Of a stretch of DNA of 64,000 nt, positions 1 to 9,193 are shown piece by piece. The notes beneath the pieces are model-generated. The model saw only the letters and a program-made list of their open reading frames with translations, did not search any database and had not been told where the DNA came from. Position 1 is the stretch's first letter. Every line of letters starts with the position of its first letter. A program made the translations under genes and the position numbers. Source of the DNA: Pseudomonas fluvialis (GTDB lineage: Bacteria; Pseudomonadota; Gammaproteobacteria; Pseudomonadales; Pseudomonadaceae); contig NZ_JACHLL010000001.1 of NCBI RefSeq assembly GCF_014207935.1, positions 496,001-560,000 on the forward strand, given 5' to 3'.

Positions 1-531
1 AACCTGGTCGATCGCATGCTCGGTTCCAACAAGCTGCCGTCGCTGGCCATGACCAATATCCACGAAGTGCTGGAGCGCGTGTGCAGCCTGGTCGACCTGG
101 AAAGCCAGGGACGCATCACTTTGGTGCGCGACTACGATCCGAGCATCCCGGACGTACTGATCGACCGTGAGCAGATGATCCAGGCGGTACTCAACATCGT
201 GCGCAACGCCATGCAGGCCCTGGCCAGCCAGAACGACCTGCACCTGGGGCGCATCACCCTGCGCACGCGCACCCTGCGCCAGTTCACCATAGGCCACACC
301 CGCCACCGCCTGGTGTGCAAGGTGGAGATCATCGACAACGGCCCAGGCATTCCGCCGGAACTGCAGGACACCATCTTCTACCCCATGGTCAGCGGGCGTG
401 CCGACGGCACCGGCCTGGGCCTGGCCATTACCCAGAACATCATTAGCCAGCACCAGGGCCTGATCGAATGCGAGAGCCATCCCGGCCATACCGTGTTCGC
501 CCTCTTCCTGCCGCTGGAACAAGGAGCTTGA
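1..531 (+). CDS. ntrB: Nitrogen regulation sensor kinase NtrB, C-terminal part
   Basis: This is the C-terminal ATPase half of the PII-controlled histidine kinase that phosphorylates NtrC under nitrogen limitation. The frame is open from the first base, so the PAS domain and phospho-accepting His lie upstream of the window. Visible are the N box (NIVRNAMQA), the G1 box (IIDNGPGIP) and the F/G2 boxes (IFYPM, then GTGLGLAI), the normal order of a HATPase_c domain. The stop lies 5 nt before the ATG of an NtrC regulator, the usual ntrBC operon arrangement, and this settles the identity against other kinases. Confidence 0.93.
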   Translation, partial: NLVDRMLGSNKLPSLAMTNIHEVLERVCSLVDLESQGRITLVRDYDPSIPDVLIDREQMIQAVLNIVRNAMQALASQNDLHLGRITLRTRTLRQFTIGHTRHRLVCKVEIIDNGPGIPPELQDTIFYPMVSGRADGTGLGLAITQNIISQHQGLIECESHPGHTVFALFLPLEQGA

Positions 532-536
532 TTGCG

Positions 537-1970
537 ATGAGCCGTAGCGAAACCGTCTGGATTGTCGACGATGACCGTTCCATCCGCTGGGTACTGGAAA
601 AAGCCCTGCAGCAGGAGGGCATGAGCACCCAGAGTTTCGACAGCGCCGACAGCGTATTGAGCCGCCTGGCCCGCCAGCAGCCGGACGTGATCATCTCCGA
701 CATCCGCATGCCCGGCGCCAGTGGCCTGGATCTGCTGGCCCAGCTGCGCGAGCAGTTTCCGCGCCTGCCGGTGATCATCATGACCGCGCATTCTGACCTG
801 GAAAGCGCGGTGGCCTCTTACCAGGGCGGCGCCTTCGAATACCTGCCCAAGCCGTTCGACGTCGACGAGGCCGTTTCGCTGGTCAAACGCGCCGCCCAGC
901 ACGCCCAAGAGCAGTTGGCCCAGGCCGTGCCCGCCGAACTGGCGCGCACGCCGGAAATCATCGGCGAGGCCCCGGCGATGCAGGAGGTGTTCCGCGCCAT
1001 CGGTCGCCTCTCGCACTCCAACATCACCGTGCTGATCAATGGCGAGTCCGGCACCGGTAAGGAACTGGTCGCCCACGCGCTGCACCGCCACAGCCCGCGC
1101 GCCTCGGCGCCGTTCATCGCACTGAATATGGCGGCCATCCCGAAAGATCTCATGGAGTCTGAGCTGTTCGGCCATGAAAAGGGGGCCTTCACCGGTGCGG
1201 CCAACCAGCGCCGTGGCCGCTTCGAACAGGCCGACGGCGGCACCCTGTTCCTTGATGAGATCGGCGACATGCCCGCCGACACCCAGACCCGCCTGCTGCG
1301 CGTGCTGGCCGATGGCGAGTTCTACCGGGTCGGCGGACATACGCCGGTCAAGGTCGACGTGCGCATCATTGCCGCTACCCACCAGAACCTGGAAAACCTG
1401 GTGCAGGCCGGCAAGTTCCGTGAGGACCTGTTCCACCGCCTCAACGTGATCCGCATCCATATCCCGCGCCTGGCCGACCGCCGCGAGGACATCCCGGCGC
1501 TGGCCCGCCACTTCCTCGGCCGTGCGGCCCAGGAACTGGCTGTCGAGCCCAAGCTGCTCAAGCCGGAAACCGAGGACTACCTGAAGAACCTGCCCTGGCC
1601 GGGCAACGTGCGGCAGATGGAAAACACCTGCCGCTGGATCACCGTCATGGCCTCCGGCCGCGAGGTACATATCGACGACCTGCCGCCGGAGCTGCTCAGC
1701 CAGCCGCAGGAAAGCGCGCCGGTGACCAACTGGGAGCAGGCCCTGCGCCTGTGGGCCGACCAGGCCCTGGCCCGTGGTCAGTCCAGTCTGCTCGACAGCG
1801 CCGTGCCGGCCTTCGAGAAGATCATGATCGAGACCGCTCTCAAGCACACCGCCGGCCGCCGACGCGACGCCGCCGTGCTGCTCGGCTGGGGCCGCAATAC
1901 CCTGACGCGCAAGATCAAGGAGCTGGGCATGAAGGTCGATGGCGGCGATGACGATGAGGGTGACGACTGA
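537..1970 (+). CDS. ntrC: Nitrogen regulation response regulator NtrC
   Basis: Sigma-54-dependent activator of nitrogen assimilation genes, 477 aa, the usual family length. The receiver domain (about 5-120) has acidic DDD at 11-13 and the phospho-acceptor Asp55 in ISDIRMP. The AAA+ domain (about 140-380) has Walker A GESGTGKE, the sigma-54 contact loop GAFTGA and Walker B LFLDEIGD. A Fis-type helix-turn-helix closes the protein (RRRDAAVLLGWGRNTL). The ATG at 537 lies 5 nt after the ntrB stop; an in-frame upstream start would overlap ntrB and is rejected. The C-terminus is unusually acidic (GGDDDEGDD). Confidence 0.96.
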   Translation: MSRSETVWIVDDDRSIRWVLEKALQQEGMSTQSFDSADSVLSRLARQQPDVIISDIRMPGASGLDLLAQLREQFPRLPVIIMTAHSDLESAVASYQGGAFEYLPKPFDVDEAVSLVKRAAQHAQEQLAQAVPAELARTPEIIGEAPAMQEVFRAIGRLSHSNITVLINGESGTGKELVAHALHRHSPRASAPFIALNMAAIPKDLMESELFGHEKGAFTGAANQRRGRFEQADGGTLFLDEIGDMPADTQTRLLRVLADGEFYRVGGHTPVKVDVRIIAATHQNLENLVQAGKFREDLFHRLNVIRIHIPRLADRREDIPALARHFLGRAAQELAVEPKLLKPETEDYLKNLPWPGNVRQMENTCRWITVMASGREVHIDDLPPELLSQPQESAPVTNWEQALRLWADQALARGQSSLLDSAVPAFEKIMIETALKHTAGRRRDAAVLLGWGRNTLTRKIKELGMKVDGGDDDEGDD

Positions 1971-2055
1971 CACCCGCTGAAATCTGACCAGACGGACAGA
2001 CAAAGACTCCCGGGGCGCCTAGAATGGCACCCTGATCTGTCCATCGTGGTCTGTC

Positions 2056-2940
2056 ATGCCTTCCTCTTCCCGCCAGGGACTGCTCCTTGGCCTGTGCGCC
2101 TACTTCATCTGGGGCCTCTTCCCGCTCTACTTCAAGACCCTGGCCGCCATTCCGGCGCTGGAGATCATCGTCCACCGCGTGCTCTGGTCAGCACTCTGTG
2201 GTGCTGTCCTGCTGGCGTTGTGGCGCCATCGCGGCTGGTGGCGCGAACTGACCGACAATCCCTGGCGTTTCGGCATCCTGGCGGCCTCTGGCGCACTCAT
2301 CGCCATCAACTGGCTGGTCTATGTCTGGGCGGTCAATCATGAGCGCATGCTCGATGCCAGCCTCGGCTACTACATCAATCCGCTGATCAATGTAGTGCTG
2401 GCTCTGTTGCTGCTCGGCGAGCGCCTGCGCCGACTGCAGTGGCTGGCCGTCGGGCTGGCAGCGCTGGGCGTGGCACAGCAGGTCTGGCAGCTCGGCTACC
2501 TGCCGTGGATTTCCCTGGTGCTGGCACTGTCTTTCGGCTTCTACGGGATCATCCGCAAGCAGGCGCCGGTCGCGGCGCTACCCGGACTGGTGGTGGAAAC
2601 CTGGTTGCTACTGCCGCTGGCACTCGGCTGGCTGCTCTGGCATGACAGCGCCCTGCCCCCCCAGACGGACTTCTGGAGTACATCCGCAGCCGCCTGGCTG
2701 CTGCTTACCGGCCCTATTACCCTGGTGCCGCTACTGTGCTTCAACGCCGCCGCCCGGCAGCTGCCCTATGCCACCCTCGGTTTCCTGCAGTACATAGCGC
2801 CAACCCTGGTGCTGCTGCAGGCGGTGCTGCTCTACGACGAGCCACTGCCCGCGAGCAAGCTGCTCGCCTTTGCCTGCATCTGGCTGGCGTTGGCGCTGTA
2901 CAGCTGGGATGCCTGGCGGCATAGCCGACGCTACGGCTGA
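2056..2940 (+). CDS. rarD: EamA-family permease RarD
   Basis: Inner-membrane protein of the drug/metabolite transporter superfamily, 294 aa with about ten hydrophobic segments and the two-fold EamA repeat typical of RarD. The N-terminus (GLCAYFIWGLFPLYFK) and the segment GYYINPLINVVLALLLLGER fit RarD. RarD was named for chloramphenicol sensitivity in E. coli and its natural substrate is not settled. It starts 85 nt after ntrC and is followed by a convergent gap. From memory, P. aeruginosa has a RarD-like gene beside the ACT-domain gene, GNAT gene and glcB, as here. Confidence 0.85.
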   Translation: MPSSSRQGLLLGLCAYFIWGLFPLYFKTLAAIPALEIIVHRVLWSALCGAVLLALWRHRGWWRELTDNPWRFGILAASGALIAINWLVYVWAVNHERMLDASLGYYINPLINVVLALLLLGERLRRLQWLAVGLAALGVAQQVWQLGYLPWISLVLALSFGFYGIIRKQAPVAALPGLVVETWLLLPLALGWLLWHDSALPPQTDFWSTSAAAWLLLTGPITLVPLLCFNAAARQLPYATLGFLQYIAPTLVLLQAVLLYDEPLPASKLLAFACIWLALALYSWDAWRHSRRYG

Positions 2941-3003
2941 TCAGATTCTGCGCAACAGCCGCCAGGCCGCGCGGTGAGTGGGCGGGACGCTCTTGTCCAG
3001 CGC

Positions 3004-3124
3004 TTATCCACAGCACCATCCCCAGCGACTGTGCACAACCGATTGAATTTGCACGTTTTTTGACCGGAACCGGGAAGCCGGCGACAGGCCTGGCCTGGGA
3101 AGAGGGCTCCCCAGCTTATCCACA
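3004..3124. other. Pair of perfect DnaA boxes in convergent intergenic gap
   Basis: TTATCCACA occurs exactly at 3004-3012 and again at 3116-3124, both on the + strand and both inside the longer shared word GCTTATCCACAGC. A degenerate inverted box (TGTGCACAA) lies near 3031. The 207-nt gap separates two genes that converge, so no promoter is expected. The boxes match the consensus for the replication initiator DnaA. A binding or titration role is inference; no replication genes are near, so this is not oriC. Confidence 0.5.
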
Positions 3125-3147
3125 GCCTTGCCCCCGGCAACTGGGGA

Positions 3148-3666
3148 TCAGTCCTCGGGACGCAGCACCAGCTCGACCATCAGGTCATCGGCCAGGCTTT
3201 CCAGCTTGCACTGCAGGGTATCCAGCGACAGGGTCAGCGGCAGCGCCAGCAAGGCCTCGGCATGGAACAGCGGCTCGCTGCTCATGGGAGCTGGCAGCAC
3301 TTCGGTGGTCAGGCGCTCGACGTTGACGCCGAGATCGGCCAGCTGGCGGCTGATGTCGCGCATGATGCCGGGGCGATCGTTCCCGACCAGGTCAAGGTGA
3401 ATCGGCTTCCAGTTACACGATGGCTCGATGCCGCTGTGCGCCACCAGCACCCGGATGTCGAATGCCTTGAGCTCCTGCAGGCTTTCCACCAGTTCATCAT
3501 GGGCCTCGGCCGGCACCGCCACCCGCAGGATGCCGGCAAACTGCCCGGCCATGCGCGACATACGGCTCTCCAGCCAGTTTCCACCGTGCCCGGCGACAAC
3601 CTGGGCAATGCGTTCCACCAATCCCGGCTGGTCCGGGGCAATGACGGTTAGGACGAGATGATCCAC
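3148..3666 (-). CDS. ACT-domain regulator, glycine cleavage system protein R-like
   Basis: A 172-aa protein of two ACT domains (about 2-78 and 90-168) with no DNA-binding domain, as in GcvR, which modulates GcvA control of glycine cleavage genes. The ACT signatures APDQPGLVERIAQ and GNDRPGIMRDIS mark the two ligand-binding turns. Start choice: a TTG at 3672 abuts the AAGGAG Shine-Dalgarno, while GTG at 3666 sits 6 nt from it, so GTG is preferred. It follows the GNAT gene by 14 nt and is probably co-transcribed with it. The function is assigned by family only. Confidence 0.82.
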   Translation of the reverse strand: MDHLVLTVIAPDQPGLVERIAQVVAGHGGNWLESRMSRMAGQFAGILRVAVPAEAHDELVESLQELKAFDIRVLVAHSGIEPSCNWKPIHLDLVGNDRPGIMRDISRQLADLGVNVERLTTEVLPAPMSSEPLFHAEALLALPLTLSLDTLQCKLESLADDLMVELVLRPED

Positions 3667-3680
3667 GGACAACTCCTTGT

Positions 3681-4130
3681 TCAGGGCTTGAGACTGAGCC
3701 AGTAGGTATAAAACACCTGGTCACGCACGTAGCCAAGCTTTTCGTACAGTGCCTGCCCAGCCAGGTTGGTTTTCGCCGTTTCCAGTTGCAGGCCGCAGGC
3801 GCCGGTCGACTCCGCGTGCGCCCGGGCCGCATTCATCAGCGCCTCGGCGACGCCCTGGCGGCGAGCCTGCGAGCTGACGAAAAGATCATTGAGCAGGTAG
3901 GACGGCTGCAGCTCCAGTGAATTGAAGATGGGATAGAGCTGGATAAAACCCTGCGCCTCGCCGGCAGCATCCCGCGCCAGCAGCAGCACCGAGTCGCTCT
4001 GGTCGAGACGCTGAGCCAGAAAGGCCCGAACCTCCGACAAACTACGCGGCACTTCGTAGAACGCCAGATAGGCGGCAAACAGCGGGGTCAATTCATCCAG
4101 ATCATTCAGGCTGGCAAGGTGTACCGGCAT
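3681..4130 (-). CDS. GNAT-family N-acetyltransferase
   Basis: A single-domain 149-aa acetyl-CoA-dependent N-acetyltransferase. The acetyl-CoA pyrophosphate loop is visible as ARRQGVAEAL around residues 90-100, after the strand LLNDLFVSS. The C-terminal strand motif ALYEKLGYV is typical of GNAT motif B. A GGAGG ribosome site lies 5 nt from the ATG. It is divergent from glcB and first of a two-gene run with the ACT-domain gene. The acceptor substrate cannot be told. Confidence 0.85.
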   Translation of the reverse strand: MPVHLASLNDLDELTPLFAAYLAFYEVPRSLSEVRAFLAQRLDQSDSVLLLARDAAGEAQGFIQLYPIFNSLELQPSYLLNDLFVSSQARRQGVAEALMNAARAHAESTGACGLQLETAKTNLAGQALYEKLGYVRDQVFYTYWLSLKP

Positions 4131-4324
4131 AACGGCCTCCTGTGGCTATGCAGCGAGTATAGGCATGACCGGGAATCGCCTTGCAGTCATTTGCAGACGC
4201 CCGCCCCCTGATTTTTCCCGCAGCATCCTGTAGTATTCCCCGCCTCGCACTACAAGGCCCTGGCGCCGGGTATTGCGAACCGTCCCAAGCCCAGAGCCGT
4301 TCCGTAACAGAGTTGAGGCAAGCA

Positions 4325-6502
4325 ATGACTGAGCGCGTACAAGTCGGTGGCCTGCAGGTCGCCAAAGTCCTGTTGGACTTCGTCAACAACGAAGCCATTC
4401 CCGGAACCGGCATCAGCGCCGAACAGTTCTGGGCCGGTGCCGATGCGGTCATCCATGACCTGGCGCCGAAGAACCGCGCTCTGCTGGCCAAGCGCGACGA
4501 GATCCAGGCCCAGATTGATGCCTGGCACCAGGCCCGCAAAGGCCAGGCCCACGACGCCATGGCCTACAAGGCCTTCCTGCAGGAAATCGGTTACCTGCTG
4601 CCTGAGCCGGCTGACTTCCAGGCCACCACCCAGAACGTCGACGAAGAAATCGCCCGCATGGCCGGCCCGCAGCTGGTCGTCCCGGTGATGAACGCCCGTT
4701 TCGCCCTGAACGCCTCCAACGCCCGCTGGGGCTCGCTGTACGATGCCCTCTACGGCACCGACGTGATCAGCGAAGAAAATGGCGCCGAGAAAGGCAAGGG
4801 TTACAACAAGGTCCGCGGCGACAAGGTCATCGCCTTCGCCCGCGCCTTCCTCGACGAAGCCGCGCCGCTGGCTGCTGGCTCTCACGTTGACTCCACTGCC
4901 TACAAGATCGTTGACGGCAAGCTGGTCGTCAGCCTGAAAGGCGGCAGCAACACCGGCCTGCGCGACGACGCTCAGCTGATCGGTTTCCAAGGCGATGCCG
5001 CTGCGCCGACCGCCGTGCTGCTCAAGCACAACGGCCTGCACTTCGAAATCCAGATCGACGCCAGCACCCCGGTCGGCCAGACCGACGCCGCCGGCGTGAA
5101 GGACGTGCTGATGGAAGCCGCCCTGACCACCATCATGGACTGCGAAGACTCCGTTGCCGCCGTCGATGCCGAAGACAAGGTTGTGGTCTACAAGAACTGG
5201 CTCGGCCTGATGAAGGGCGACCTGGCCGAAGAAGTGGCCAAGGGCGGCAGCACCTTCACCCGCACCATGAACCCGGACCGCACCTACACCAAAGTCGACG
5301 GCTCCACCCTGACCCTGCATGGTCGCAGCCTGCTGTTCGTGCGTAACGTCGGTCACCTGATGACCATCGACGCCATCGTCGACAAAGACGGCTTCGAAGT
5401 GCCGGAAGGCATCATGGACGGCCTGGTGACCAGCCTGATCGCCATGCACAACCTGAAGGGCAACACCAGCCGCAAGAACACCCGCACCGGCTCCGTGTAC
5501 ATCGTGAAGCCGAAGATGCATGGCCCGGAAGAAGTCGCCTTCACCACCGAGTTGTTCGGCCGTATCGAGGATGTACTGGGCATGACCCGCAACACCCTCA
5601 AGGTCGGCATCATGGACGAAGAGCGCCGCACCACCGTCAACCTGAAAGCCTGCATCAAGGCTGCCAGCGAGCGCGTGGTGTTCATCAACACCGGCTTCCT
5701 CGACCGTACCGGTGACGAAATCCACACCTCCATGGAAGCCGGCGCGATGATCCGCAAGGCCGCCATGAAGGCCGAGAAGTGGATCAGCGCCTACGAGAAC
5801 TGGAACGTCGACATCGGCCTGGCCACCGGCCTGCAGGGTCGCGCCCAAATCGGTAAAGGTATGTGGGCCATGCCCGACCTGATGGCCGGCATGGTTGAAC
5901 AAAAGATCATGCACCCGATGGCCGGTGCCAACACCGCCTGGGTACCGTCGCCGACCGCAGCCACCCTGCACGCCCTGCACTACCACAAGGTCGACGTGTT
6001 CGCCCGTCAGGCCGAGCTGGCCAAGCGCGAGCGCGCCTCGGTAGACGACATCCTGACCATTCCGCTGGCCAAGGACACCAACTGGACCCCAGAGGAAATC
6101 CAGAACGAACTGGACAACAACTCGCAGGGCATCCTCGGTTACGTGGTGCGCTGGATCGACCAGGGCGTCGGCTGCTCCAAGGTGCCGGACATCAACGACG
6201 TCGGCCTGATGGAAGACCGCGCTACCCTGCGCATCTCCAGCCAGCTGCTGGCCAACTGGCTGCGTCATGGCATCGTCACCGAAGCGCAGATCGTCGAGAG
6301 CCTCAAGCGCATGGCGCCGGTGGTTGACCGTCAGAACGCCAACGACCCGCTGTACCGTCCGCTGGCGCCGAACTTCGACGACAACATCGCCTTCCAGGCT
6401 GCCCTGGAGCTGGTGGTCGAAGGCACCAAGCAGCCGAACGGCTACACCGAGCCGGTCCTGCACCGCCGCCGCCGCGAATTCAAGGCCAAAAACGCCCAGT
6501 AA
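4325..6502 (+). CDS. glcB: Malate synthase G
   Basis: Condenses glyoxylate with acetyl-CoA to malate in the glyoxylate/glycolate pathway; cytosolic and monomeric. The 725-aa length is that of the G isoform, not the shorter A isoform. Recognisable blocks include [20 protein letters not shown], the metal/glyoxylate-site region [30 protein letters not shown], and the C-terminal catalytic region [20 protein letters not shown]. The ATG at 4325 has a GAGG site 6 nt upstream; longer in-frame extensions have no such site. A strong bidirectional terminator follows. No other glyoxylate-cycle genes are nearby. Confidence 0.97.
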   Translation: MTERVQVGGLQVAKVLLDFVNNEAIPGTGISAEQFWAGADAVIHDLAPKNRALLAKRDEIQAQIDAWHQARKGQAHDAMAYKAFLQEIGYLLPEPADFQATTQNVDEEIARMAGPQLVVPVMNARFALNASNARWGSLYDALYGTDVISEENGAEKGKGYNKVRGDKVIAFARAFLDEAAPLAAGSHVDSTAYKIVDGKLVVSLKGGSNTGLRDDAQLIGFQGDAAAPTAVLLKHNGLHFEIQIDASTPVGQTDAAGVKDVLMEAALTTIMDCEDSVAAVDAEDKVVVYKNWLGLMKGDLAEEVAKGGSTFTRTMNPDRTYTKVDGSTLTLHGRSLLFVRNVGHLMTIDAIVDKDGFEVPEGIMDGLVTSLIAMHNLKGNTSRKNTRTGSVYIVKPKMHGPEEVAFTTELFGRIEDVLGMTRNTLKVGIMDEERRTTVNLKACIKAASERVVFINTGFLDRTGDEIHTSMEAGAMIRKAAMKAEKWISAYENWNVDIGLATGLQGRAQIGKGMWAMPDLMAGMVEQKIMHPMAGANTAWVPSPTAATLHALHYHKVDVFARQAELAKRERASVDDILTIPLAKDTNWTPEEIQNELDNNSQGILGYVVRWIDQGVGCSKVPDINDVGLMEDRATLRISSQLLANWLRHGIVTEAQIVESLKRMAPVVDRQNANDPLYRPLAPNFDDNIAFQAALELVVEGTKQPNGYTEPVLHRRRREFKAKNAQ

Positions 6503-6514
6503 TTCGCCGCTGTG

Positions 6515-6543
6515 AAAAAGCCGCCCTCCGGGGCGGTTTTTTT
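6515..6543. terminator. Bidirectional Rho-independent terminator after glcB
   Basis: CCGCCC-TCCG-GGGCGG stem-loop at 6521-6536 flanked by five A on the left and seven T on the right, so it can stop glcB and the leftward binding-protein gene that converges on it. Confidence 0.9.
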
Positions 6544-6557
6544 ATGCCCGTCGAGCC

Positions 6558-7277
6558 CTACTCCAGGCTCACTCCGTAGCGCTGATAGAGGCGCGCGACC
6601 TCACCCTCGGCGTACAAGGCAATCAGCGCCTGGCGCAGGCTGGACAAGACCGCTGCGTCCATCTGCGGATGACAGGCCATGTCCTCCATCAGAGTCAGAA
6701 AAGGCAGTACCTCGCGTGGGGCTGTCTCGCCTTTGCGCACCAGTGAACTCACTACCAAAGGACTGGCCGCCCACAAGGGCGCGCGCCCGCCCTGCAACAT
6801 GGCGTAACTGAGGGTTTCCTTGTTGGAAAACTCGACGCGGAAACCTTGAGCCTTAAGGTACTCGCCACCTCCCGAGCCCTGATGACTGAGAATGCGCAAG
6901 CCCCGCGCCTGCTCCAGGCTGTCGAGCTGCAGGGGATTGCCTGGCAGCGCATAAAGGCCCAGACGCGAGATCAACAACGGGCCGACCCAGGCATAGCTCG
7001 ATTCCCGCTCCTGCCGGCGCTCAACCAACAGGACACAACTATCGGCATCGCGCTGCGCACTCATCAGGGCGCGCTGCAACGGCACGAAAACAATCCGGTA
7101 GTCGACCCCGGCGCGACGGAACATCTGACCGGCCAGATCCACCACGAGCCCCGCTGCAGTTCCCTCGCTCTGGCTGCTCAACGGAGGCCGCTCCCAAGCC
7201 AGCAAGCGCACCTCAGCCTGCACCACGGTACAGCACAGCCAGAGCAGCAGCGCGAGCAGAGCACTAATCCCACGCAT
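6558..7277 (-). CDS. Orphan periplasmic substrate-binding protein, SBP family 3-like
   Basis: A 239-aa exported protein: signal peptide MRGISALLALLLWLCCTVVQA, then a small two-lobed domain like bacterial family 3 solute-binding proteins (lobe hinge region LPGNPLQLDSLEQARGLRIL; C-terminal GEVARLYQRYGV). Such domains bind amino acids or similar small polar ligands. The start at 7277 is chosen because the signal peptide begins there; it overlaps the end of the upstream binding-protein gene by 14 nt, so the two are translationally linked. No permease or ATPase gene is present, so it may serve sensing or an unlinked transporter. Confidence 0.78.
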   Translation of the reverse strand: MRGISALLALLLWLCCTVVQAEVRLLAWERPPLSSQSEGTAAGLVVDLAGQMFRRAGVDYRIVFVPLQRALMSAQRDADSCVLLVERRQERESSYAWVGPLLISRLGLYALPGNPLQLDSLEQARGLRILSHQGSGGGEYLKAQGFRVEFSNKETLSYAMLQGGRAPLWAASPLVVSSLVRKGETAPREVLPFLTLMEDMACHPQMDAAVLSSLRQALIALYAEGEVARLYQRYGVSLE

Positions 7278-8961
7278 GCAGCGCCTCCTGATACGGCAGC
7301 GTGCGTCCAGGCGGATTCTCATCAGACAACACCGGATAGGGGGCGCCCGGCGCCTGCAACCAGCGCAGTTCGCTGTCCTCGGCGTTCAGCCGCGGCGCAC
7401 AGGCATGCTGCTGACGACTGCCCAGCAGCGCCAGATGCTGATCAAACGCCTCGGCCAGCTGCTGCAGTGCCTGACGTGCACTGACCTGACCAGCCAGCGC
7501 CGGGTAGGCGTGGCGCCACCACAGGCTGGCCATCCCGGCGTAATCCGGCACATTGGCGCCCGTCGGGGTCCAGCGCCGGGCTGCACGACTGCGGTAGAAC
7601 TCCACCAGACCACCCAGACGCGGCGCCGCCTCGAGCATGGCCGGGGTATCGAGATCGGACTGGCGGATCGGCGTCAGGCCGACCAGGGTCTTGCGCAGCG
7701 ACACGCTTTTGGCCACGGTGAACTGGGCGTACAGCCAGGCCGCCTGCAGGCGCTTGAGCGGTGTGTTCTTGAGAAAGGTCCAGGCACCGACATCCTGGTA
7801 ACCGGACTTCATGCCTTCCTGCCAGTAGGCGCCACGCGGTGAGGGCGCCACCCGCCAGCGCGGCAGCCCCTGTTCGTCGAGCATCGGGCTGCCTGGGCGG
7901 GTGTAATCGGCTGTGAACGCGGTGTACCAGAACACCTGCTGAGCCACGTAGCCTTGCGCCGCCACATTACCTGCCTGGTTGAAACTCATCTGCTGCGCTT
8001 CGGGTGGCGCATAACGCTTGAGCCAGTCGATGTACTTCTGCAGCGCATAGACCGCCGGGGGGCTGTCCAGCGCACCACCGCGGCGCGTGCTGGCCCCGGC
8101 GGGGCGACAGTTCTCCACGCGGATACCCCAGTCATCCACCGGCAGGCCATTGGGCAGGCCGGTATCGGCCACACCGGCCATGCCCAGCCAGGCGTCCGAC
8201 AGCCGCCAGCCCAGCGACGGATCATGGGCACCGTAGTCCATGTGACCATAGACCCGCTGCCCGTCGATCTCGCGCACCCGCTCACTGAAGAACTCGGCGA
8301 TATCCTCATAGGCCGCCCAGTTCTGCGGCACCGCCAGCTCATAGCCATAGTGCTGGCGGAACGCCTCCTTGAGCTCGGGACGGGCAAACCAGTCATGCCG
8401 GTACCAGTACAGATTGGCGAACTGTTGATCGGGCAACTGGTACAGCTTGCCATCCGGGGCGGTGGTGAAGTTGAGGCCGATGAAGTCGTTCAGGTCGAGC
8501 GTCGGCAGAGTCACGGCTCGGCCCTCGCCGACCATGAAGTCACTCAGCGCCAGCACCTTGCCTTCGCGAAAATGCTGGCCGATCAGGTCGCTGTCACTGA
8601 TGTAGCCGTCGTATAAGGCCAGCCCCAGCTCACTCTGGGTGCGCAGCTTGTTGACCACATCGTCTTCCCCGGTGATTTCATGCACCACACGGATACCGGT
8701 CAGCTGACGGAACAGCGGTGCCAGCACATTGGCCTCATACCAGTGGGTGTGGATGTTCTCCGAAACCACCCGCACCGTCATACCGCGAAAAGGCTGAGCC
8801 GCCTCGATAAACCACTGCAGTTCACGACGTTGCTGCTCGGTCGACAACGAGCTGGGCTGCAATTCGTCCATAACCTGTTGCAGCGGCTCGGCGGCCGAAA
8901 GCCCAGGCATATGGCAACACAGCAGCAAAAGGCAAACACCTGCACGCATGCCGCACTCCAT
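7264..8961 (-). CDS. Orphan extracellular solute-binding protein, family 1-like
   Basis: A periplasmic binding protein of about 565 aa, large for its family. A signal peptide (MRAGVCLLLLCCHMPGLSAAEP) follows the start; ATG 8961 and ATG 8949 both have GGAG sites, so the start is uncertain by four codons. The body shows ABC family 1 features: VRVVSENIHTHWYEANVLAP, DDVVNKLRTQSELGLALYDG, and repeated Trp/Tyr-rich ligand-site segments such as LYWYRHDW. This family often binds sugars or polyols. No transporter genes adjoin it. It is divergent from a chemoreceptor gene 232 nt away. Confidence 0.8.
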   Translation of the reverse strand: MECGMRAGVCLLLLCCHMPGLSAAEPLQQVMDELQPSSLSTEQQRRELQWFIEAAQPFRGMTVRVVSENIHTHWYEANVLAPLFRQLTGIRVVHEITGEDDVVNKLRTQSELGLALYDGYISDSDLIGQHFREGKVLALSDFMVGEGRAVTLPTLDLNDFIGLNFTTAPDGKLYQLPDQQFANLYWYRHDWFARPELKEAFRQHYGYELAVPQNWAAYEDIAEFFSERVREIDGQRVYGHMDYGAHDPSLGWRLSDAWLGMAGVADTGLPNGLPVDDWGIRVENCRPAGASTRRGGALDSPPAVYALQKYIDWLKRYAPPEAQQMSFNQAGNVAAQGYVAQQVFWYTAFTADYTRPGSPMLDEQGLPRWRVAPSPRGAYWQEGMKSGYQDVGAWTFLKNTPLKRLQAAWLYAQFTVAKSVSLRKTLVGLTPIRQSDLDTPAMLEAAPRLGGLVEFYRSRAARRWTPTGANVPDYAGMASLWWRHAYPALAGQVSARQALQQLAEAFDQHLALLGSRQQHACAPRLNAEDSELRWLQAPGAPYPVLSDENPPGRTLPYQEALHAWD

Positions 8962-9062
8962 CGTCGGCAACTCCAGTAGCGGCAAGCTTAGCCGTTGCCG
9001 CCAGCGGCGCACCGTCAGAGGGCGATTGCGTTCAAAAAAGTGCAATTCGAGCCAAACCGGTC

Positions 9063-9089
9063 TATAGCAAAGAGACAAGATGCCGATAA
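9063..9089 (+). promoter_or_regulatory. FliA (sigma-28) type promoter for the chemoreceptor gene
   Basis: A perfect -10 element GCCGATAA lies at 9082-9089, preceded after exactly 15 nt by TATA (9063-9066; consensus TAAA). This is the flagellar sigma-28 architecture, and the first gene downstream (start 9194) is a methyl-accepting chemotaxis protein, a typical FliA target. The leader would be roughly 95 nt. Confidence 0.65.
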
Positions 9090-9193
9090 GTGCATAGCCA
9101 AGGCTTGGCGGAAAAGTCCGGGATAGACACCTGAAGAATAGGTGGACGCGATGCATATCGACGCCACGGCAGTACTCCTGAGGGGAGCTCCAG

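Noticed and set aside
378..2003. Long reverse-strand open frame (541 codons) opposite ntrC
   Set aside because: No recognisable motifs, composition of a GC-bias shadow, and ntrC on the other strand is certain.
2026..2041. Possible sigma-54 promoter TGGCACCCTGATCTGT before rarD
   Set aside because: The -24 half fits but the -12 half lacks the TTGC core; not supported.
3004..3124. Origin of replication at the DnaA boxes
   Set aside because: Only two perfect boxes, no dnaA, dnaN, gyrB or gid genes and no AT-rich unwinding element.
4131..4324. Riboswitch in the glcB leader
   Set aside because: I could not draw a conserved riboswitch fold or motif; only a promoter and ribosome site are supportable.
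4250..6463. Reverse-strand open frame of over 700 codons opposite glcB
   Set aside because: Highly biased His/Val/Gly composition, no start region and complete overlap with malate synthase.
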